Part shown: positions 1-6,103 of the stretch, in pieces
How the letters are laid out: each line of letters starts with the position of its first letter
How positions within the stretch are numbered: the stretch's first letter is position 1
Assembly (NCBI GenBank): GCA_002373595.1
Contig: DFKT01000063.1
Location: 1 to 40,523 of the forward strand
Direction of reading: 5' to 3'
DNA from: Lachnospiraceae bacterium UBA3638
GTDB lineage: Bacteria; Bacillota; Clostridia; Lachnospirales; Lachnospiraceae
Length of the DNA stretch: 40,523 nt
Notes under the pieces: generated by a model
The model's input: only the letters and a program-made list of their open reading frames with translations
Database searches by the model: none
Told to the model about the DNA's origin: nothing
Program-made: the position numbers and the translations under genes

Positions 1-271
1 TTACATCCTTATCCTGCTCAAAGTAATTGAATATCACAAAAGAAGATGCCAGCGTAGCGTGACCGCATAGTTCAACTTCGGATCCGGGAGTAAACCATCT
101 GAGGTGATAGCCCTGTTTCTCCTTAACAATAAACGCTGTCTCACTCAGATTATTCTCCATAGCCAGCTTCATCATGAAGTCTTCTTTCGGCCATTTATTC
201 ATTACACAAACCGCCGCCGGATTTCCGGAAAACGGTTTATTTGTAAAAGCATCAACAATATATTGCTTCAT
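1..271 (-). CDS. PhzF-family isomerase-like protein, N-terminal part (cut by window edge)
   Basis: Reading from the ATG at 271 towards position 1 gives 90 codons without a stop, so the 3' end lies outside the window. The translation opens with YIVDAFTNKPFSGNPAAV, the typical start of the PhzC/PhzF fold (diaminopimelate-epimerase-like). The SET motif at residues 43-45 supplies the glutamate (E44) that acts as general acid/base in characterised PhzF. The WFTP and CGHAT motifs (about 59-62 and 69-73) are the other family signatures. Most non-phenazine members are isomerases of unknown substrate, and no phenazine genes are nearby, so the substrate cannot be named. A GGAG element lies just upstream of the ATG. 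It is the last gene visible in the minus-strand run. Confidence 0.88.
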   Translation of the reverse strand, partial: MKQYIVDAFTNKPFSGNPAAVCVMNKWPKEDFMMKLAMENNLSETAFIVKEKQGYHLRWFTPGSEVELCGHATLASSFVIFNYFEQDKDV

Positions 272-289
272 TACTTGTCTCCTTAGAAG

Positions 290-401
290 TTAAAATCTTG
301 AAACCACCCAAGCAATAAGTACTGCCAGGATCGGAAATCCGATAACCGTTGATACCCATTTACCGATCAACGTTTTCCCATATAAGTGATCTTATCTCCA
401 T
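290..401 (-). other. Doubtful small membrane-peptide ORF, apparently frameshifted
   Basis: A strong AGGAGG ribosome binding site (about 412-417) stands 9 bases before an ATG at 401, but that frame closes after 13 codons at 360-362. In the +1 frame, 290-370 encodes GKWVSTVIGFPILAVLIAWV followed by VSRF and a stop. This is one convincing hydrophobic segment, yet it lacks an ATG and could only start at TTG 370. The simplest reading is a roughly 35-residue single-span membrane protein broken by a one-base change, either in the genome or in the assembly. Alternatives are a short leader peptide before the PhzF-like gene, or chance. No family is recognised. Confidence 0.3.
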
Positions 402-422
402 AAGTCTACACCTCCTGCATTA

Positions 423-1568
423 TCAATACTCATCCAAAAAGTTGTGTCGCGTCCCATTTTTCTTATAAGCGATCACGGTATCGAGATTTACATTTTCAAC
501 ACTCTTAAAGATATTGGATTCAATAAACGGATTGTTTTTCTTTAGCTCCGCGATCATTTTCTTTGTCTCCAGACGTTTCGATGAAGTAGTCCCGTCCTCA
601 TGACATGTGGTGCAGATATCGGTAAAATGACATGCACACTGCAGGAAATGAAGATCATTGTAGTCCCTCCAAGCGCAGATATCGCTTTCGCGAATCAGAT
701 ATAACGGTCTGATCAGTTCCATTCCTTCGAAATTAGTGCTGTGAAGTTTGGGCATCATGGTCTGTATCTGTGCCCCATACAGCATTCCCATAAGGATAGT
801 CTCGATGACGTCATCATAATGATGCCCCAGCGCAATCTTGTTGCAGCCAAGTGCCTTCGCTTTACTGTAAAGATATCCGCGGCGCATTCTCGCACAGATA
901 TAGCATGGACTTTTTTCTATGGTATCTACTGCATCAAAGATGTCGCTTTCAAATATCGTGATTGGGATTCCCAGTGCTTTGGCATTACTTTCGATCAGTT
1001 CACGATTTTCCCGATTATATCCGGGATCCATTACGAGAAATGTCAGTTCAAAATTGCACTGCCTGTGCCTTTGTATCTCCTGAAAAAGCTTTGCCATCAG
1101 CATGGAATCTTTACCGCCTGATATGCATACAGCAATACGATCACCCTCCTGTATAAGCTGATACGTTTTGCACGCCTTGGCAAAAGGCGTAAAAAGCTGC
1201 TTATGGAACTTCTTTCGGATGCTTTCTTCTGCCTTATGCTGCTTTTCTTCTCTTGCGGATTCATCAAGCATTCCCGATCTTATATACCCGATATATCCGC
1301 CCTCAAGGCTATAAATATCCCTGTCTTCAAGATACTCCGACTCCTCCAGCTCCTTCGATTTCCGCCCGATCTGACAGTAAAAAACAAGTTTTTTGTTTTT
1401 GCTGATGTTCTCAAGTTCAGTGTTTGGCCCTTCTTCAATCACTTCCATTGGAATGTGAAGAACTCCCGGTATTATTCCGTAAGCTACAAGTCCGTCATCC
1501 CTGATATCTATGAGTTCATACGAATCCTTCGGCCATTTCCGAAGTTCTTCCGGTGTTATTTCTTTCAT
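423..1568 (-). CDS. Rhodanese domain fused to a TtcA-like tRNA thiolation (PP-loop ATPase) domain
   Basis: The 381-residue protein has two parts. Residues 1-100 form a rhodanese domain whose catalytic-loop cysteine is C65 in YCQIGRKS. Residues about 120-370 form an ATP-pyrophosphatase of the TtcA/TtuA group with the PP-loop SGGKDS at 150-155, a CYIC pair (C222, C225) and further cysteines C311, C313, C319 and C322. TtcA-type enzymes bind an iron-sulfur cluster and put sulfur on a tRNA base after adenylating it. The rhodanese domain probably delivers persulfide sulfur in cis. Which tRNA base is modified cannot be read from the sequence. The stop of the small gene at 1577 lies 8 bp upstream, so the two genes are probably co-transcribed. 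Confidence 0.88.
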   Translation of the reverse strand: MKEITPEELRKWPKDSYELIDIRDDGLVAYGIIPGVLHIPMEVIEEGPNTELENISKNKKLVFYCQIGRKSKELEESEYLEDRDIYSLEGGYIGYIRSGMLDESAREEKQHKAEESIRKKFHKQLFTPFAKACKTYQLIQEGDRIAVCISGGKDSMLMAKLFQEIQRHRQCNFELTFLVMDPGYNRENRELIESNAKALGIPITIFESDIFDAVDTIEKSPCYICARMRRGYLYSKAKALGCNKIALGHHYDDVIETILMGMLYGAQIQTMMPKLHSTNFEGMELIRPLYLIRESDICAWRDYNDLHFLQCACHFTDICTTCHEDGTTSSKRLETKKMIAELKKNNPFIESNIFKSVENVNLDTVIAYKKNGTRHNFLDEY

Positions 1569-1576
1569 TGGAATCC

Positions 1577-1723
1577 TTACTGCTCTGCCTCCATCTCAGC
1601 ATTAATGGTTTCTTCGCTTGCTGCCATAGCATAAAGGGTCATTTCAAGAAGCTTATCCAGTTCCCATCCAAGCTGATCTGCTCCGCGCTCGATTACTTCC
1701 CTTGTGATCATCTTCTTTACCAT
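1577..1723 (-). CDS. Small hypothetical protein (48 aa)
   Basis: This open frame runs from ATG 1723 to TAA 1577-1579. The sequence begins MVKKMITREVIERGADQLGW and ends in an acidic tail, EMEAEQ. Composition and heptad spacing suggest one long amphipathic helix, with no signal peptide or membrane span. It ends 8 bp before the rhodanese-TtcA-like gene and starts 46 bp after the previous stop. A GGAG lies 13 bases before the first ATG, and a second ATG at 1711 is also usable, so the start may be 4 residues later. I do not recognise the family. A soluble partner for one of its neighbours is possible but is inference only. Confidence 0.6.
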   Translation of the reverse strand: MVKKMITREVIERGADQLGWELDKLLEMTLYAMAASEETINAEMEAEQ

Positions 1724-1769
1724 CCTTTTCTTTATTCTCCGGCTTCACTCATCATCTTCCTGTAAGATT

Positions 1770-2462
1770 CTATCTCAGTATCTTTATGATCTCATCCTCG
1801 TCTGCATCGGGAAGGATCTTGGCGAGGTGCTTCAGTACGCGGGCATAGGATTCCTCGGGAGTGCGTTTGTAGACAGCGTCGGTGAATTTCTTTCCCATAA
1901 AACGCTCCGGTGTGGAATACTCTGCGACTCCCCAGCCATACGCATTGCCGAGCTTATCCGTCTCATACTTAAAGTCGCTCGTTATCACATAGCACTGCTT
2001 CTGCAGGCGCGTGATCATGGTATCGAAGCCCTTCTTACCGCCCTTGCCGTATCCGCCGACGGATTTGAGCTTCCTGGACATCACAGGAGCATTTGCATCC
2101 AGAAGTTCATACAGCTCCTTATCGTAGAAGGATGCAAGTCCGTCATCATACCTCGCGTCGAAGTCATATCCGTCCCTTCTGTAATTGGCAAAGTCCGGAA
2201 ACCATTTGGCACTGATATACATAGCTTTGCCGCGGAGGAATTTGCCATAGGCGCACTTCGTCTTCTTGATGACAGGGCCCTTCCACTCCCATGCAGGCCA
2301 GAATCCGTCATCACAGTCATCATACCAGCATCCGGGAGCTATATGCTCCTCTATGGAAAAGCCCTCTATCTCGTTCGCAAAAAAGGGAACAAATCCGACC
2401 TCGCCGATGAGATCACACAGATCCTTCATCGATCCTATCGTAAAATCTTCCGAAAAATTCAT
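1770..2462 (-). CDS. Conserved protein resembling 'AlkZ-related' proteins
   Basis: The 230-residue soluble protein has no signal peptide or membrane span. It is rich in aromatic and acidic residues (PGCWYDDCDDGFWPAWEWKG at about 43-62), then reads AYGKFLRGKAMYIS, KWFPDFANYRRDGYDFDARY and YGWGVAEYSTPERFMG. From memory this pattern matches a clostridial family labelled AlkZ-related, which would be distantly connected to the winged-helix DNA glycosylase AlkZ. No catalytic residue can be pointed to, so a repair role is unproven. The start is supported by GGAG 8 bases before the ATG. It follows the membrane-protein gene by 37 bp. A repair glycosylase lies three genes upstream, which may or may not be meaningful. 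Confidence 0.7.
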   Translation of the reverse strand: MNFSEDFTIGSMKDLCDLIGEVGFVPFFANEIEGFSIEEHIAPGCWYDDCDDGFWPAWEWKGPVIKKTKCAYGKFLRGKAMYISAKWFPDFANYRRDGYDFDARYDDGLASFYDKELYELLDANAPVMSRKLKSVGGYGKGGKKGFDTMITRLQKQCYVITSDFKYETDKLGNAYGWGVAEYSTPERFMGKKFTDAVYKRTPEESYARVLKHLAKILPDADEDEIIKILR

Positions 2463-2499
2463 ATCCGTATCTCCGTGAATAAAAGCCCTGGCGATCTCC

Positions 2500-3201
2500 T
2501 CAGCGTTTGAATATATTATTGATCAGTTTGTTTACCAGGTGATTAAGGAATCTCATAAGGCAGGCTGCGCCAAAGTCCATGAGTACTATCACGGCAAATA
2601 TGACCATCCCTGCGGGGAATCCCCAGTTTAAGAATCCGTACCAGTCATTAGTCTCCGGCCACACTCCTATACCGTTAACCAGGATATTGATAAGATAACC
2701 CATTCCGTAAACAAGCGCGAGCGCCGCCGACCAGATCGCATACTTAAACGGTATCTTCTTCTTAGTCTCAAGGAACAGAAACTCAACCATTGCAATAAGA
2801 GGCACGATCAAATGGAAATATCTGTTTCCTCCCTGATACATATCGAGGTCCGGATACATTGGAGCAAGAAAGAAAGCGATTATAGCAAATGTGAGTCCGA
2901 CCGCAGATGCCGCCATCAGTTTGGGCAGTATGGGAAGCTTCTTGTTAAAGAAGATATCCAGGATAAGCCAGAGCAAAGCCACGATACCGCAGAAGATATT
3001 GGAAAGCACGGTAAAGTATTTAAGATTCTCCCACCCTTGGGATGTGAGTCCGGTTCCGCTTCCCTTAAAGGTGAGCATAGCATAAATACCCACGCCGACA
3101 AAGACTATGATCGCTGCATTAAACGCTTCGCTGATCATCGCTCTGCAGTCTTTCTTTATCTTCATTCTGTCGCCGGGCTTAGAATCCATACACCCTCTCA
3201 T
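2500..3201 (-). CDS. Pr6Pr/FAR-17a-like integral membrane protein
   Basis: The 233-residue protein has about six hydrophobic spans. The first span is followed by the conserved-looking LKYFTVLSNIFCGIVAL, and a mid-membrane histidine sits in RYFHLIVPLIAMVEFLF, a layout typical of the Pr6Pr family (related to FAR-17a/AIG1). Members have no agreed bacterial function; some eukaryotic relatives hydrolyse fatty-acid esters of hydroxy fatty acids. The start is uncertain. ATG 3201 lies only 2 bases after the endoglucanase stop and relies on a purine-rich run inside that gene, while ATG 3189 has AGGG close in front. Tight spacing places it in the same transcript as the endoglucanase. Confidence 0.7.
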   Translation of the reverse strand: MRGCMDSKPGDRMKIKKDCRAMISEAFNAAIIVFVGVGIYAMLTFKGSGTGLTSQGWENLKYFTVLSNIFCGIVALLWLILDIFFNKKLPILPKLMAASAVGLTFAIIAFFLAPMYPDLDMYQGGNRYFHLIVPLIAMVEFLFLETKKKIPFKYAIWSAALALVYGMGYLINILVNGIGVWPETNDWYGFLNWGFPAGMVIFAVIVLMDFGAACLMRFLNHLVNKLINNIFKR

Positions 3202-3203
3202 AA

Positions 3204-5261
3204 TTATTTCTTCTTCGACTTATTCTTCTTTTTCTGCTGAGACTTCTTTGTATTATTTGCCGGTGCCGCCTTACCCTTTCCATTCTTCATGAAAACGAAT
3301 ACCGCACCGCCCACGAATGCTGCTGCAAGTACGAGGACCACCGCCGTGATCGCACCGTCATTACTCTTCTCTGCTGGCTGTTCTTCATGTGCGGGAGTCT
3401 CTTCTTTAGCAGGCTCCTCTTTGGTTTCTTCAGTTTCCTTCTTTTCCTCGGGAGCCGACTCTTTCTTATCCTTATCCTCATCCGTCTTCTTTGCGGATCC
3501 GGTATTTATCACAGGCTCAGGAGCTTTGCCCGCATGCGCTGTAAGGGTGATGCCGTTTGCGCCGAGCGCCACTTCGTGGTCGAGGCTTATAAACTTGCCG
3601 TCCTTATCAGCCCAGAGCACAGGCTTTACGAGAGCATACTTATCCTCATCCCAGGTCTTGAAATCATCCTTTACGAGTCCGCCCGTATCACCGGAGTTCG
3701 CATTGAAGCACCAGAATGTATGATTGAGGTTCTCTTTGCCGATGAGGTCTCTGATGTATTCCATCCAGCGCTGATTGTCTCCCGACATGAAGCCTCCCCA
3801 TTCTCCGATGAGTATGGGGGCTATATCCTCCTCTGCTATATAGAGCCAGTAAGGATGCCATGCGTCCTTATAGAGCGAATCATAATCGAATCCGCCTTCA
3901 AACCAGGGCTGCATATATACCAGAGGGCCGTAATCATGAGGTGAATAAACGACCTGCTTATTTCTCTCCTTATCGCCGAAGTCTATGGGATAATCCTTTA
4001 CTGCCATAAGGTTTCCGCCCCACCAGGTGTTGTAATAATCCTCGTCATCGGTTGATTTGAAATCATTAGCTTTAGGATCGATGGGATAGATCTGTATACC
4101 TTCTATAATGATGAGCGCATGTGGATTGATATCAAGGATCGCATTTCCCGCTTTCTCTGCTACTCTCTTCCAGTTGTTCTTGTCATTGGAATCATTCCAG
4201 ATAGCATGAGTCGGCTCGCTCGCCTTACCGTGAGGCTCATTCTTAAGATCGTACGCTACGATGGTATCAAAGTTCTTATATCTGTCTGCGATCCATTCAA
4301 GTGCTTCGATATATTTATCCTCGGAAATCTTGTCCGTATACCATACGGGGTGATTATGTCCGGACGCATCGGTATTGGCAGAGTGGATATCTACCATTAC
4401 CTTCATGCCGTTCTCTTCGCAGAGTGTCAGTACATAATCAAATATCTCAAGCGAATTGAGTGAATTGAGATTCCCATTGTATGCATGATTGTAATTGGCA
4501 GTAGGGTAATTGCCCTTCTTCCACTCAAGTAGAAGCTCTGCGGACATCGGGACTCTGAGCAGATTAAAACCGTGATCTGCGATCGCTACTATGGATGACT
4601 CCAGTTCCGCATTCCAGAGACCGTCAAATAGATTAGTGCCGGTATTGTATCCGAACCAGTTGCATCCCGTGAGCCATACCTTGTTGCCGTTCATATCGAC
4701 AATATCGGATCCATCGGTAGTGAGCCAGTCATCTCCGACCTTACCCTTCACGGACTCCGCAGGAGATTTAAACTCAGGCTTCTTAGGATTATTCTGATCA
4801 TTATTCTGATTATTGTTATTATTTCCGCCGTTTCCTCCGCCGGAGTACTTGCCGTCTCCCGATACGCTGATCACCTTGGCAGAAGTAAGATCGGATCCGT
4901 CAACCTGTATGCCGACATTGGAATCAAAGCCCCACGAATTCGCTCCGTCAGCCCTGACCGAGGCAGTAACCTGCTTGCCGTTAACAGTATATGTATCAAA
5001 TCCCCATCCGGAAGCTGAAGAGACGGAGCCGTTGAATTCAACGACCACCTTGATCTCGAGATATCCGCTGCATCCGTTTAGATCAAAAGATATCTGTCCT
5101 CCCGAAGTCCACATATTTGTGGAGACGTTTTTGGCTTCAGGACCTGCCGCCTTGGATGCTCCCGCTCCAAAAGCAGGCGATATCGTCATCACCAGCACGA
5201 TGACAGCCACGATCATTGAAAGCGCTTTGGTTAATGCCTTTCCGAATACATGATGCTTCAT
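3204..5261 (-). CDS. Membrane-anchored GH5 endoglucanase with N-terminal accessory domain
   Basis: The 685-residue exported protein begins with a signal peptide (1-33). Residues 41-137 form a beta-rich module with two W-G-F-D stretches, probably carbohydrate-binding but of no family I can name. A Gly/Asn linker (140-160) follows, then a GH5 catalytic domain (about 175-560). The acid/base is E342 in DLKNEPHG and the nucleophile is E487 in ILIGEWGG. The motifs HNHPVWYTDKIS, WWGGNL, SPHDYGP and NSGDTGGLVKDD resemble Acidothermus E1, so subfamily GH5_1 (endo-beta-1,4-glucanase) is likely. A Pro/Glu/Lys linker leads to one membrane span (637-658) and a Lys-rich tail, with no LPXTG signal. The enzyme would therefore stay on the cell surface. 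Its ATG overlaps the glycosylase stop by 4 bp and is preceded by GGGGAG. Confidence 0.93.
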   Translation of the reverse strand: MKHHVFGKALTKALSMIVAVIVLVMTISPAFGAGASKAAGPEAKNVSTNMWTSGGQISFDLNGCSGYLEIKVVVEFNGSVSSASGWGFDTYTVNGKQVTASVRADGANSWGFDSNVGIQVDGSDLTSAKVISVSGDGKYSGGGNGGNNNNNQNNDQNNPKKPEFKSPAESVKGKVGDDWLTTDGSDIVDMNGNKVWLTGCNWFGYNTGTNLFDGLWNAELESSIVAIADHGFNLLRVPMSAELLLEWKKGNYPTANYNHAYNGNLNSLNSLEIFDYVLTLCEENGMKVMVDIHSANTDASGHNHPVWYTDKISEDKYIEALEWIADRYKNFDTIVAYDLKNEPHGKASEPTHAIWNDSNDKNNWKRVAEKAGNAILDINPHALIIIEGIQIYPIDPKANDFKSTDDEDYYNTWWGGNLMAVKDYPIDFGDKERNKQVVYSPHDYGPLVYMQPWFEGGFDYDSLYKDAWHPYWLYIAEEDIAPILIGEWGGFMSGDNQRWMEYIRDLIGKENLNHTFWCFNANSGDTGGLVKDDFKTWDEDKYALVKPVLWADKDGKFISLDHEVALGANGITLTAHAGKAPEPVINTGSAKKTDEDKDKKESAPEEKKETEETKEEPAKEETPAHEEQPAEKSNDGAITAVVLVLAAAFVGGAVFVFMKNGKGKAAPANNTKKSQQKKKNKSKKK

Positions 5262-6103
5262 TTCCTCTCCCCATCCTTCTTTCGGTAATATTCAAACATA
5301 TACTGCTGATAAACGCCGTTATAGGGCGAATACTTTTCCTTCGGATACCCGTTCGGGTATTCATTCTCGAGGACTCTCTTTATCCATACATCCACAGGGA
5401 ATGCATCAAGCTTGTGAAGTCCGAAAAGAGTTACACAGGAAGCCACTTTAAGACCCACACCCTTTATCTTCATAAGCTCTGATATCGCTTCGTCCGCAAG
5501 TTTCTCAGACACGGCATCCAGATCAAGGTCCCCGTCAGTCACCGTGCGAGCTGCATTCCTCAAATATACATCCCTGTATCCCAGTCTGCACTCTGAGAGT
5601 TTTTCATCACTTAGAGAAAGGATGTCCTCGGGTCCCGGAAAAGAATAATACGCATTGCCTTCCGAATCCTTACATCTCTTTCCCGCTCTCTCGCACAGAA
5701 GCTCAATAGACCTTTTGATCGCAGGGATATTCCTGTTCTGGGATATGATAAAGCTGATAAGCGTCTCCCACGGATCCTGTCTGAGTATCCTTAAGCCAAC
5801 ACAGCTCGCCGCCGCATCCGCCATAAAGGGATCTTCATCTTTGTCGACCAGTGTTCTTATCTTTTTGTACGATGTGCCAAGATCAAGATAGTCATACCAC
5901 AGGTCGCCAAACTCCTCCTCGGTGCAATCCGTCTCAATGCAGTCCTTAGACGGCTGTGATACTATCAGGCATTTTCCGAATGCAGGTATCCTGTACTTTG
6001 CAGGTTCATCCCCTAAAACAGGCAGTTCCTCCCATCTGAAACACTGCCCGCTGTCCGCTATCCTGTATAGGTCAAGATCATCCTTTACTTTTATCTTTGC
6101 CAT
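5258..6103 (-). CDS. OGG1-like 8-oxoguanine DNA glycosylase/AP lyase
   Basis: The 281-residue protein fits bacterial OGG1-type base-excision repair enzymes. The N-terminal beta domain (1-100) carries GQCFRWEE. The helical HhH-GPD domain includes ISQNRNIPAIKR (119-131) and the hairpin IKGVGLKVASC (213-223). K219 matches the Schiff-base lysine, and D238 in FPVDVWIKRV matches the catalytic aspartate. Family knowledge predicts removal of 8-oxoguanine opposite cytosine followed by strand cleavage. A C-terminal iron-sulfur motif of the Nth/MutY type is absent, as expected for OGG1 and AlkA-like members. The gene overlaps the HD-GYP gene before it by one base (TAATG) and the endoglucanase after it by 4 bp, so translation is probably coupled. 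Confidence 0.9.
   Translation of the reverse strand: MAKIKVKDDLDLYRIADSGQCFRWEELPVLGDEPAKYRIPAFGKCLIVSQPSKDCIETDCTEEEFGDLWYDYLDLGTSYKKIRTLVDKDEDPFMADAAASCVGLRILRQDPWETLISFIISQNRNIPAIKRSIELLCERAGKRCKDSEGNAYYSFPGPEDILSLSDEKLSECRLGYRDVYLRNAARTVTDGDLDLDAVSEKLADEAISELMKIKGVGLKVASCVTLFGLHKLDAFPVDVWIKRVLENEYPNGYPKEKYSPYNGVYQQYMFEYYRKKDGERK

Noticed and set aside
371..380. Programmed-frameshift slippery site in the small ORF (GGGAAAAC)
   Set aside because: The shift needed to reach the membrane-span frame is +1, whereas this run would favour -1, and no stimulating structure is evident.
1704..2510. Plus-strand open frame of 268 codons opposite the AlkZ-related-like gene
   Set aside because: It runs across two minus-strand genes and their ribosome sites and has no motif. 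The minus-strand reading has GGAG and family-like sequence.
3204..3310. Sortase (LPXTG) anchor at the endoglucanase C-terminus
   Set aside because: No LPXTG-like motif precedes the hydrophobic span, and the basic tail is much longer than in sortase substrates.
4795..4850. Simple repeat in the endoglucanase gene (runs encoding Gly and Asn)
   Set aside because: It is an ordinary low-complexity interdomain linker, not a mobile or regulatory repeat.
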